Numbered from the stretch's first letter, positions 1 through 5,994 are shown. The stretch is DNA of 6,667 nucleotides from Thermoanaerobacterales bacterium (GCA_012841995.1 DUTQ01000015.1:1-6667); one strand, 5' to 3'. Notes: generated from the sequence alone by a model not told the origin. Numbers and translations: made by a program.

Positions 1-2
1 AC

Positions 3-31
3 TTGACAAACATCATTTACACATGTAAACT
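3..31 (+). promoter_or_regulatory. Promoter of the BlaI-type repressor / M56 peptidase operon
   Basis: A perfect -35 hexamer TTGACA (3-8) is followed after exactly 17 bases by TAAACT (26-31), a 4/6 match to the -10 consensus. Transcription would start near position 38, leaving a leader of about 45 bases before the repressor ATG at 84. The -10 box overlaps the right arm of operator 1, and operator 2 lies just downstream of the predicted start, so a bound repressor would block polymerase. The hexamers and spacing are seen directly; promoter activity is inferred. Confidence 0.7.
16..29. promoter_or_regulatory. Operator 1 for a BlaI/MecI-type repressor
   Basis: TTTACA (16-21) and TGTAAA (24-29) form a perfect 6-base inverted repeat around a 2-base centre (CA). 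The core TACA-NN-TGTA is the known recognition pattern of the BlaI/MecI/CopY family. The site covers the end of the promoter spacer and the first bases of the -10 box, which is where an autorepressor of this family usually binds. Confidence 0.8.
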
Positions 32-47
32 ATATACAGTTTCATCG

Positions 48-61
48 TTTACAGCTGTAAA
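48..61. promoter_or_regulatory. Operator 2 for a BlaI/MecI-type repressor
   Basis: TTTACA (48-53), GC, TGTAAA (56-61) is a fully symmetric 14-base palindrome with the same TACA-NN-TGTA core as operator 1. The two centres lie 32 bases apart, close to three helical turns, so two repressor dimers would sit on the same face of the DNA. The site lies just after the predicted transcription start and ahead of the ribosome binding site. Confidence 0.8.
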
Positions 62-71
62 TAAAAACAAC

Positions 72-79
72 AGAGGTGG
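72..79 (+). promoter_or_regulatory. Ribosome binding site that fixes the repressor start
   Basis: AGAGGTGG lies 4 bases ahead of the ATG at 84. The reading frame is open back to an ATG at 3, but that longer start would sit inside the promoter and be translated through both operators. The site at 72-79 and the family's usual N-terminus (about five residues before the first helix) both point to 84. Confidence 0.75.
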
Positions 80-83
80 TTAC

Positions 84-485
84 ATGAAAAATATCCCTAA
101 TATAACCGAATCAGAGCTAGAAATTATGAAGGTTTTATGGGAAAAGAGCCCGTTATTAGCCAGTGAAATCATCGCATTACTGCCAGAAGAGATGAACTGG
201 TCAGACCAAACTGTAAAAACCTTTTTAAACAGACTTCTTAAAAAGCAAGCTATAACTCATAAAAAATCCGGAAGGAGTTATATCTACTATCCGGCAGTAT
301 CTCGTGATGAATACATCAAAGCAGAAAACAAAACCTTTCTGCACAGGGTATATGATGGTGCTGTGGGCATGCTTTTTTCAAAGTTTCTAGAACAAGAGGA
401 ACTGACAGAAAGAGAGATCAAACATCTAGAAAAGATCCTAGAACAGAAAAAAGCATCTAAAAAAAACCATAGAAAATTTAATTGA
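84..485 (+). CDS. BlaI/MecI-family winged-helix transcriptional repressor
   Basis: A 133-residue protein of the BlaI/MecI (penicillinase repressor) family, within the usual 120-140 residue range. Residues 7-70 form the winged helix-turn-helix. TESELEIMKVLWEKSP opens the domain, WSDQTVKTFLNRLLKK (39-54) contains the recognition helix, and GRSYIYYP (63-70) forms the wing. Residues 75-125 form the helical dimerisation region. The stretch GMLFSKFLEQ (95-104) aligns with the segment where BlaI and MecI are cut by their partner peptidase (after Asn101 in those proteins); here the equivalent bond would be Lys100-Phe101. By family knowledge the dimer binds TACA-NN-TGTA operators in the cytoplasm, and two perfect ones lie in its own promoter, so autorepression is likely. 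The M56 peptidase gene follows after 15 bases, forming a co-transcribed pair. CopY-type copper repressors share the fold and operator, but this protein lacks a cysteine-rich C-terminus. The symbol blaI is withheld because the partner's sensor is not of the beta-lactam type. Confidence 0.9.
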   Translation: MKNIPNITESELEIMKVLWEKSPLLASEIIALLPEEMNWSDQTVKTFLNRLLKKQAITHKKSGRSYIYYPAVSRDEYIKAENKTFLHRVYDGAVGMLFSKFLEQEELTEREIKHLEKILEQKKASKKNHRKFN

Positions 486-500
486 TGAGGGTTTTTAAAA

Positions 501-2834
501 ATGATCATTATATTAAAGAAAATATTCTTGAGGATTTTATATGCTTCTTTGACATCAACAACAATAGCCTTACTCATTTTTTTTATCGGGAAAATATTTA
601 AAGATAAACTTACACCCAGATTTCATCACATCTTATGGTTTCTTGTATTAATAAGGCTATTGATGCCTTTTGCCCCTGAAAGCAACCTAAGCATATTCAA
701 CCTTTTGCCAGGCAGCAAAGACAGCACATCACTTGAGGCACTAATACCCAGCACAAAAGAAACGGAACCCCTTACTAAAAGGCAAATAGACATGGCAATA
801 AACAAAGCAAAGCCAGATCTAACTAATATCAATAAACAAAGACACCAAGACAACAATTTCCTAGAAGATGACCTACTAAAACCAAAGAAATCAATTTTAA
901 ACAAAAAAGAAACAAATAAGTTTGAAAACATCATTGGTTTAATCAGCTGTGCATGGCTTATCGGTTTTCTAACAATGGCTGCGTTTTTATTAACCGCAGC
1001 AATAAGATTTAAGAAAGACACAAAAACCTTCGATAAAATAACCCATCCAAAAATTTTAGATATATTAAATAATTGCAAAAAAAGGCTGGCAATAAACACG
1101 CAAATTGAGCTTTTCTGTGGAAAAGGCTTTCGCAGCCCCTTTATCTTCGGCATATTAAAACCAAGAATATACCTACCTAAACATATCTTAAACAAAATTG
1201 ACGACCAAGAACTTTCACACATACTCCTACATGAACTCAGCCATTACAAAAGAAAAGACCTATTATGCAATCTACTTTCAACACTAGCAATAATGCTGCA
1301 CTGGTTCAACCCCATTGTATGGTTTGCCATGAAAAAAATGAGAGCTGACATAGAATGTGCATGCGATATGTATGTACTTGAAAACCTACAAGAAGATGAA
1401 TTCACCCATTACGGCAGGACAATAATAAAGCTCTCTAGCCTAATATCAAGCTCACAACACAACAAAATGCTGTATGCATATTTTTATGAAGGCAAAGACC
1501 AAATTGAGAGGAGAATTATTTTGATAAACATGTTTAAAAAGGGTTCATACAAACTATCGGCTATTGCCCTGATATTTTTCATAGCCCTTGGTTGCTGCAC
1601 CCTTACGAATGCAGAGACTGGTACCAACACAACTTTAAAGCCGGAAAAAAATACGGAAACAGAGCAATTTAGCTTTGATGAGCCCGAAAAAGTTTTTTCC
1701 ACTTTAGATAGAGCCATGGATTTTATTGATTTTGACTTTAAGGTGCCTGACAAGATGCCTACAGATTATGAATTTGACAAAATATTTTTGTATGAGGAGA
1801 AAGGATTAGCCAGTGTAGATTTTACTAAAGTTGACGTTGATAAGCAAATTGGTGTATCCATCCTAGTTTCTAATAACGACATGATAAAATATTTGAAGGA
1901 AAAACATTCAGATGCCAATGAAAAAGTTATTAATGAAAGGACTATTAAGCCCAATATAAAGTTTAGTGAAGAACCCATGAACATTTCAAATATACAGGGA
2001 ACTTGTTTAACAATAAGCAAAGACTGGGATATAAAGGAAGAAGACTTAGAAGATTACAGAAAACATGATACGGAACGTATAAAAGTAAGACCTATTACTA
2101 AAATAGTTGAAAAATACTTTATATGGCAAGATGAAAATATATGGTATAGCATACCATATTATTGTAAAAATGGCGATTTCGCAGCCCTTTCCATTAGCGA
2201 AATTCCAAAAGATGATATAAAGATACTTCTCTCATCCCTTAAATATCCTAAAGACATACAAAATATTGAATATAAATCAAGGGATTATGATAGGTTTTTG
2301 GAAATTTACAGCAATAAAGACCTAGAAACGGCCCGAGAAATACTGGGATTTGCCCCTAAATTTCCACTAAACTTACCCGGTGGATTTGTTCCAGTTTCTT
2401 CGCTCATCCGTCCTTTTAGCGAAACTCTACACGATAATAAGCTAGTTGAAATGATTAAAATGGAGACAATTTTTCAATTAAAAGATAAAGATTCCATACA
2501 AGAAATATCTTTGAACCAAACAAAAGACACCTCAAAATATGATGACATGATTCAAAATAAATATATAAGCTTGGAATATTACAAAGATCCAGTAGATGCA
2601 AAAGTAAAAAATAATGTTGCCGAAAAGAAGATAGATGTTGTTCCTATAATGATTAATGACGTTAAAGTCTTAAAATATGAACTAGATATCACAAACCCCA
2701 ATATAATATCAAAAGGCATAACTAAGACCCAAAATTATATATGGAAACAAAACGATGCTGTCTATGAAACCCAATTTATCGGTGATACAGGCAATCAGCA
2801 AGAGATAGTAAGGGCGTTGATAAAAACCCGTTAA
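501..2834 (+). CDS. BlaR1/MecR1-like M56 zinc metallopeptidase with non-penicillin-binding tandem sensor region
   Basis: A 777-residue membrane protein, longer than BlaR1/MecR1 (about 585-600). GAGGG at 487-491 sets the start at 501. Hydrophobic segments at about 8-30, 40-57, 144-167 and 352-370 match the four-helix BlaR1 layout. The cytoplasmic peptidase has the zinc and catalytic motif HELSH (His244, Glu245, His248), followed by YKRKD, the family WFNP-VW motif, and ECACD with Glu285 as the expected third ligand. BlaR1 carries a class D beta-lactamase-like sensor after the last helix, but I see no corresponding STYK/KTG domain. Instead residues ~410-583 and ~611-777 look like two diverged copies of a DUF4367-like domain. 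Each opens with a proline-rich MP/LP-x-x-(Y/F) segment (416-424; 622-629) and has a Y-(F)-I-W strand (W542; W748) and a closing helix. By analogy a ligand or envelope signal outside the cell would trigger cleavage of the repressor encoded upstream. The ligand is unknown. There is no clear terminator after the stop codon. Confidence 0.85.
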   Translation: MIIILKKIFLRILYASLTSTTIALLIFFIGKIFKDKLTPRFHHILWFLVLIRLLMPFAPESNLSIFNLLPGSKDSTSLEALIPSTKETEPLTKRQIDMAINKAKPDLTNINKQRHQDNNFLEDDLLKPKKSILNKKETNKFENIIGLISCAWLIGFLTMAAFLLTAAIRFKKDTKTFDKITHPKILDILNNCKKRLAINTQIELFCGKGFRSPFIFGILKPRIYLPKHILNKIDDQELSHILLHELSHYKRKDLLCNLLSTLAIMLHWFNPIVWFAMKKMRADIECACDMYVLENLQEDEFTHYGRTIIKLSSLISSSQHNKMLYAYFYEGKDQIERRIILINMFKKGSYKLSAIALIFFIALGCCTLTNAETGTNTTLKPEKNTETEQFSFDEPEKVFSTLDRAMDFIDFDFKVPDKMPTDYEFDKIFLYEEKGLASVDFTKVDVDKQIGVSILVSNNDMIKYLKEKHSDANEKVINERTIKPNIKFSEEPMNISNIQGTCLTISKDWDIKEEDLEDYRKHDTERIKVRPITKIVEKYFIWQDENIWYSIPYYCKNGDFAALSISEIPKDDIKILLSSLKYPKDIQNIEYKSRDYDRFLEIYSNKDLETAREILGFAPKFPLNLPGGFVPVSSLIRPFSETLHDNKLVEMIKMETIFQLKDKDSIQEISLNQTKDTSKYDDMIQNKYISLEYYKDPVDAKVKNNVAEKKIDVVPIMINDVKVLKYELDITNPNIISKGITKTQNYIWKQNDAVYETQFIGDTGNQQEIVRALIKTR

Positions 2835-2841
2835 ATTATAG

Positions 2842-2870
2842 TTGTTTTTTTTAAAAACTCATGGTATAAT
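2842..2870 (+). promoter_or_regulatory. Extended -10 promoter of the T-box / ilvB transcript
   Basis: A perfect TATAAT (2865-2870) is preceded by TG and one base (2862-2864), making an extended -10. A weak -35 TTGTTT (2842-2847) lies at 17 bases. Transcription would start near 2877, a few bases before the T-box stem I. The promoter begins only 7 bases after the upstream peptidase stop codon. Confidence 0.8.
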
Positions 2871-3087
2871 TATTTTTAATAATAAAAAGCTGTGAAGAGA
2901 AGAGTAACGGTAATTTTTCTGGCTAAAAGAGAGTCGGAGCAGGTGAAAGCCGATGCCATGAAGGAACCGTGAAAATCGTCTCGGAGCTGCCAAGGTGAAA
3001 ATAAGTAACCTTGGACGGAACCCCAGGAGGGGAAACGGTCCCCGTTAGAAAGGCCGGGTATCGGGCATAAGCCCTGTACCTACTGAG

Positions 3088-3110
3088 GTCTATTGCCGCA
3101 AGGATTAGAC
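3088..3110 (+). other. Extra hairpin between stem III and the antiterminator of the T-box
   Basis: GTCTA (3088-3092) pairs perfectly with TAGAC (3106-3110). Inside it TTG (3093-3095) can pair with CAA (3099-3101) around a CCG loop. The hairpin sits where many T-boxes have only a short linker. Its pairing is visible, but any role in spacing or folding is inferred. Confidence 0.5.
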
Positions 3111-3129
3111 GAATTTGGGTGGTAACGCG

Positions 3130-3170
3130 AGCCCTTCGCCCCTTTATTATAAGAGGTGAAGGGCTTTTTT
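3130..3170 (+). terminator. T-box regulated intrinsic terminator
   Basis: AGCCCTTC (3130-3137) pairs with GAAGGGCT (3158-3165). The stem continues with G-T, C-G and C-G pairs and, past one mismatch, CTT/AAG, around a short AT-rich loop. A run of T (3165-3170) follows and continues as T-rich sequence. The 5' arm uses TCGC and CCC, which the antiterminator also needs (3136-3142), so the two structures exclude each other as expected for a T-box switch. Confidence 0.93.
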
Positions 3171-3184
3171 ATTTTTATTTTTAA

Positions 3185-3192
3185 AGAGGTGA
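3185..3192 (+). promoter_or_regulatory. Ribosome binding site that fixes the ilvB start
   Basis: AGAGGTGA lies 5 bases ahead of the ATG at 3198. A longer in-frame start at 3156 would lie inside the terminator hairpin and add 14 residues foreign to the family, so 3198 is preferred. Confidence 0.85.
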
Positions 3193-3197
3193 TTATA

Positions 3198-4877
3198 ATG
3201 ACCGGTGCAGAATTATTCATTAAAACACTTGAAGAAGTTGGGGTAGACACCATTTTTGGATTTCCAGGAGGCTCAGCTCTTCCCATCTATGATGCGCTCT
3301 TTGGAAATAAGAAAATAACACATATAAGGACTGTGCATGAGCAAGGCGCTGCACATGCCGCAGATGGTTATGCAAGAGCAACAGGCAAGGTTGGGGTGGT
3401 GCTTTCTACTTCAGGGCCTGGAGCAACAAATCTCGTGACAGGTATTGCAAATGCATACATGGATTCTATCCCATTGGTGGCATTTACCGGCCAGGTGCCT
3501 TTAAACCTACTTGGGAAGGATTCATTTCAAGAAGTTGATATAACCGGAGTAACTTTGCCTATTACAAAGCACAGTTTCATTATTAGAGATAAAAACGATA
3601 TCGTAAAAAAGGTAAAAGAGGCATTTATAATAGCTACAACAGGACGGCCCGGCCCGGTAGTTGTGGATTTGCCAAAAGATATCATGTCTGAATTTGTTGA
3701 TGAAAGCACAATAAATAAGGATATAAACGGTTTTATAAAATCGTATAAGGCAAAACAAAAGCTATCAGAAGATGTTATAAAACAACTCAAAGAGGCGGCC
3801 CAACTCATTGAAAGGTCCAATAAACCCGTACTGTATGCAGGTGGAGGCATTGTGAGCTCTCAAGCAGGTTGTGAACTCCTTGAACTAGCCGAAAAAATAG
3901 ATGCACCTGTGACAACAACGCTGATGGGCATATCAGGATTTCCTTCTGAACATCCTCTCAGTCTTGGCATGCTTGGCATGCATGGTACAGCATATGCCAA
4001 TAAGGCGGTTACAGAGTGTGATTTGTTGATTGCATTGGGTGCACGGTTTGATGATAGAGTTACTGGAAAGATTGAAGGTTTTGCACCAAAGGCAAAGATA
4101 ATACACATTGATATTGACCCTGCTGAACTTGGAAAAAATGTAAGCGTAGATATAGCGATAAAAGGCGATGTGAGGCAGATAATAGAGCAGCTTTATGAGT
4201 TTGTCAAACCAAAACAAAATGAGGACTGGAAATCAGAAGTGGAGCAGTGGAAAAAGGAATATCCGCTAAAATATTGTCCAAAAGGGCTTAAACCTCAATA
4301 TGTAATTCAAGAGATATGCCGACAAACAAATGGAAACGCAATTGTTGCCACAGAAGTTGGCCAGCACCAGATGTGGGCTGCTCAATACTATAGATTTAAA
4401 GAACCTAGGAGCTTTATATCTTCCGGCGGATTGGGTACCATGGGCTTTGGCCTTCCGGCAGCTATTGGTGCGAAACTTGGCAGGCCGGATAAAACAGTGT
4501 TTAACATCGCCGGCGATGGAAGCTTTGAGATGAACTTCCATGAATTGATAACAGCTGTAAAATACAACATACCTGTTATTACTGTTGTTCTGAATAACCG
4601 AAGCCTTGGTATGGTAAGACAGTGGCAGGAGATGTTTTATAATGGCCGCTTATCACATTCAAAACTTGACGCAGGCCCTGATTATGCACAAATAGCACAA
4701 TCCTGTGGTGCGTTAGGATATAGCGTAACCGAAACTAACCAAGTGTCTGATGTAATTAATAAAGCTTTGCAAGCCGAAAAGCCTGTTGTAATTGATGTAA
4801 AAATAGATCCGGAGGAAAAGGTTTTTCCAATGGTCCCGGCAGGAAAAGCATTGGATCAAATGTTAGGTGTAAAATAG
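3198..4877 (+). CDS. ilvB: Acetolactate synthase, large catalytic subunit
   Basis: A 559-residue thiamine diphosphate enzyme of normal family length. It joins two pyruvates to acetolactate, or pyruvate and 2-oxobutyrate to acetohydroxybutyrate, the first common step of valine, leucine and isoleucine synthesis in the cytoplasm. The N-terminal ThDP domain (about 1-170) carries the catalytic glutamate in [14 protein letters not shown] (Glu48). The middle FAD/NAD-like domain (about 190-325) has [10 protein letters not shown] starting at 281, typical of the biosynthetic enzyme and unlike catabolic AlsS. The C-terminal domain (about 380-530) has [16 protein letters not shown] from 410. It also has the cofactor and Mg motif GDG (439-441), x24, NN (466-467). 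Expression is expected to rise when uncharged tRNA-Ile builds up, through the T-box just upstream. No regulatory small subunit gene follows; ilvE comes next after 100 bases. Confidence 0.97.
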   Translation: MTGAELFIKTLEEVGVDTIFGFPGGSALPIYDALFGNKKITHIRTVHEQGAAHAADGYARATGKVGVVLSTSGPGATNLVTGIANAYMDSIPLVAFTGQVPLNLLGKDSFQEVDITGVTLPITKHSFIIRDKNDIVKKVKEAFIIATTGRPGPVVVDLPKDIMSEFVDESTINKDINGFIKSYKAKQKLSEDVIKQLKEAAQLIERSNKPVLYAGGGIVSSQAGCELLELAEKIDAPVTTTLMGISGFPSEHPLSLGMLGMHGTAYANKAVTECDLLIALGARFDDRVTGKIEGFAPKAKIIHIDIDPAELGKNVSVDIAIKGDVRQIIEQLYEFVKPKQNEDWKSEVEQWKKEYPLKYCPKGLKPQYVIQEICRQTNGNAIVATEVGQHQMWAAQYYRFKEPRSFISSGGLGTMGFGLPAAIGAKLGRPDKTVFNIAGDGSFEMNFHELITAVKYNIPVITVVLNNRSLGMVRQWQEMFYNGRLSHSKLDAGPDYAQIAQSCGALGYSVTETNQVSDVINKALQAEKPVVIDVKIDPEEKVFPMVPAGKALDQMLGVK

Positions 4878-4887
4878 CCTGACATTA

Positions 4888-4916
4888 TTGACATGCATAT
4901 GAAAAGGTATTATGTT
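4888..4916 (+). promoter_or_regulatory. Candidate internal promoter for ilvE
   Basis: A perfect TTGACA (4888-4893) is followed after 17 bases by TATGTT (4911-4916), a 4/6 match to the -10. Transcription would start near 4923, giving a leader of about 55 bases to the ilvE ATG. The -10 lies inside a perfect inverted repeat. Spacing and -35 are seen; activity is inferred. Confidence 0.5.
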
Positions 4917-4932
4917 AAATATAATACCTTTT
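4902..4932. repeat. Perfect 12-bp inverted repeat in the ilvB-ilvE gap (hairpin or operator)
   Basis: AAAAGGTATTAT (4902-4913) and ATAATACCTTTT (4921-4932) are exact reverse complements around a 7-base loop. In RNA made from the T-box promoter this would form a stable but AT-rich hairpin after the ilvB stop. In DNA it overlaps the candidate ilvE -10 and start, so it could also be a repressor operator. It is not followed directly by a T-run, so on its own it is not a classic terminator. Confidence 0.75.
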
Positions 4933-4954
4933 AACAATTCTCAATTGTTTTTTT
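4933..4954 (+). terminator. Weak intrinsic terminator or attenuator before ilvE
   Basis: AACAATT (4933-4939) pairs with AATTGTT (4943-4949) around a CTC loop, and the 3' arm merges with a run of seven T (4948-4954). The stem is AT-rich, so termination is probably partial. It would act on read-through from ilvB and also on transcripts starting near 4923. Confidence 0.5.
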
Positions 4955-4977
4955 AAATTATATATGGAGGTCTTTTT

Positions 4978-5862
4978 ATGAGTATACAAATTTATGTGAA
5001 CGGAGAGTTTTTCCCAAAAGAAGAAGCAAAAGTATCGGTTTTTGATCATGGATTTTTATATGGTGATGGAGTTTTTGAAGGGATAAGGGCATATGATGGC
5101 AGGGTATTCAAGTTAAACCAGCACATTGACAGACTTTATGATGGCGCAAAAGGTATAATGCTAGATATACCTCTTACAAAGCAAGAAATGATCGAGGTAG
5201 TTCTGGAGACTTTAAGAAGAAATGAGTTAAGAGATGCCTATATAAGGCTTGTAATATCTAGGGGTCCGGGTGACTTAGGGCTCGATCCTCAAAAATGTAG
5301 CAAGCCAACCATTATATGTATAGCTGATAAGATATCATTATATCCCGAAAAAATGTACAAGGAAGGCCTTGAAATAATAACAGCTGCAACTCGCAGGAAT
5401 CCTCCAGAAGGGGTAAATGCTCAGATGAAATCACTAAACTACCTGAACAACATTATGGCAAAAATAGAGGCTAATCTAGCAGGAGTTCCAGAGGCATTGA
5501 TTCTCAACAGAGAGGATTATGTAGCAGAATGTACAGGGGACAATATATTTATAGTAAAACATGGCGAACTAATTACACCACCCCCTTATGTAGGCATACT
5601 AGTAGGTGTTACACGTAATTCCATAATAAACATGGCAAAGGTAATGGGTATACACATTCATGAAAGAGTCTTTACTCGTCACGATGTTTATACAGCTGAT
5701 GAGTGTTTCTTGACTGGCACAGCCGCTGAAGCAATACCGGTTGTTAAAGTTGACGGCAGGGTAATAGGTGACGGCAAACCGGGTCCGTTGACATTAAAAA
5801 TGCTTTCAGCTCTTAAAAATCATATTAAAAATGAGGGAACACCAATTTATCCAAATGAATAA
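4978..5862 (+). CDS. ilvE: Branched-chain amino acid aminotransferase
   Basis: A 294-residue fold-type IV PLP aminotransferase. It moves the amino group between glutamate and the 2-oxo acids of isoleucine, leucine and valine, the last step of the pathway that IlvB begins. The N-terminal part has FDHGFLYGDGVFEGIRAYDG, the mark of the short archaeal/clostridial-type IlvE. The PLP lysine is Lys151 in QMKSLNYLNN. Glu184 in AECTGDNIF is the expected partner of the PLP ring nitrogen, and GTAAEAIPV near residue 245 is the phosphate-binding turn. GGAGG at 4966-4970, 7 bases before the ATG, sets the start. D-amino-acid transaminase and aminodeoxychorismate lyase share the fold, but the FEGIRAY and KSLNYLNN motifs and the ilvB neighbour favour IlvE. 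A strong terminator follows. It may be read from the T-box promoter, from the candidate promoter at 4888, or both. Confidence 0.93.
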   Translation: MSIQIYVNGEFFPKEEAKVSVFDHGFLYGDGVFEGIRAYDGRVFKLNQHIDRLYDGAKGIMLDIPLTKQEMIEVVLETLRRNELRDAYIRLVISRGPGDLGLDPQKCSKPTIICIADKISLYPEKMYKEGLEIITAATRRNPPEGVNAQMKSLNYLNNIMAKIEANLAGVPEALILNREDYVAECTGDNIFIVKHGELITPPPYVGILVGVTRNSIINMAKVMGIHIHERVFTRHDVYTADECFLTGTAAEAIPVVKVDGRVIGDGKPGPLTLKMLSALKNHIKNEGTPIYPNE

Positions 5863-5879
5863 ATAATTTACTTAACAAG

Positions 5880-5912
5880 AAGGGTTGTTACAAAACAGCC
5901 CTTTTATTTTTT
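5880..5912 (+). terminator. Rho-independent terminator after ilvE
   Basis: AAGGGTTGTT (5880-5889) pairs with AACAGCCCTT (5894-5903), ten pairs including one G-T, around an ACAA loop. TTTTATTTTTT follows. It ends the ilvB-ilvE unit and separates it from the ATPase gene. Confidence 0.92.
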
Positions 5913-5935
5913 ATCAAGTATAACCGATTCTAGTT

Positions 5936-5968
5936 TGTCTTTAGACATATTCCTTCCAAATATAGAAT
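5936..5968 (+). promoter_or_regulatory. Candidate promoter region of the ATPase gene with a small dyad
   Basis: TAGAAT (5963-5968) is a 5/6 -10 match. Upstream, TAGACA (5942-5947) is a 5/6 -35 but leaves only 15 bases, while TTTAGA (5940-5945) gives 17 bases with a weaker match. The -35 area lies in a small inverted repeat, TGTCT-TT-AGACA (5936-5947), which could bind a regulator. A promoter is expected because a terminator lies just upstream, but the exact boxes are uncertain. Confidence 0.4.
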
Positions 5969-5994
5969 AAGCTTTTAAATGTATATTAATTGGT

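Larger units (their letters stand above)
2888..3170 (+). promoter_or_regulatory. T-box riboswitch, probably isoleucine-specific (ATC specifier)
   Basis: A nearly complete T-box leader that senses uncharged tRNA and controls transcription of ilvB. Stem I is built from AGC/GCT (2888-2890/2986-2988), GAGA/TCTC (2897-2900/2979-2982), ACGGT/ACCGT (2907-2911/2966-2970) and TGGC/GCCA (2920-2923/2955-2958). Its apical region has GAG-TCGG...GGTGAAAG-CCGA. In the specifier loop AGTA (2903-2906) faces GAAAATCG (2971-2978). The best codon is ATC (2975-2977, Ile), followed by the expected purine. Stem II is CCAAGGT/ACCTTGG (2990-2996/3008-3014). The IIA/B pseudoknot region has CCCC-AGGA-GGGG (3021-3032) with TCCC at 3039-3042. 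Stem III is GGTA..GGGC/GCCC..TACC (3057-3080). The antiterminator is GGG-TGGTAAC-GCGA/TCGC-CCC (3117-3142), whose TGGT bulge would pair with a tRNA ACCA end. An AAT (Asn) reading one base earlier is possible but does not fit the downstream gene. Confidence 0.93.

Noticed and set aside
3..83. N-terminal extension of the repressor from the ATG at 3
   Set aside because: It would translate the promoter and both operators, has no ribosome binding site, and is not part of the BlaI fold.
1584..1602. Lipobox-like LGCC (residues 363-366) at the end of the fourth membrane helix of the peptidase
   Set aside because: It is internal, after three other membrane helices, and the residues before the cysteine do not fit a lipoprotein signal well.
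287..2020. Minus-strand open frames opposite the repressor and peptidase genes (for example 287-577, 626-1222, 1484-1753)
   Set aside because: They lie antisense to well-supported genes, lack ribosome binding sites and recognisable motifs, and read as low-complexity hydrophobic or serine-rich translations.
2844..2858. GTTTTT...AAAAAC inverted repeat as a terminator after the peptidase gene
   Set aside because: It has almost no G-C pairs and overlaps the ilvB promoter spacer, so it is more likely promoter A/T-richness.
3156..3197. Longer ilvB start
   Set aside because: The start codon lies in the 3' arm of the intrinsic terminator, while a good ribosome binding site sits before the ATG at 3198.
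4547..4560. ACAGCTGTAA inside ilvB as a further repressor operator
   Set aside because: The left arm does not match TTTACA, and it lies in a conserved coding segment (ITAVKY) with no promoter.
3080..4570. Minus-strand frames and a short plus-strand frame (4330-4533) within the T-box and ilvB
   Set aside because: They are shadows of a conserved enzyme gene and a structured RNA leader; none shows a family motif.
3198..4877. Catabolic acetolactate synthase (AlsS)
   Set aside because: [10 protein letters not shown], the isoleucine-type T-box and the ilvE neighbour all point to the biosynthetic enzyme; no acetolactate decarboxylase gene is present.
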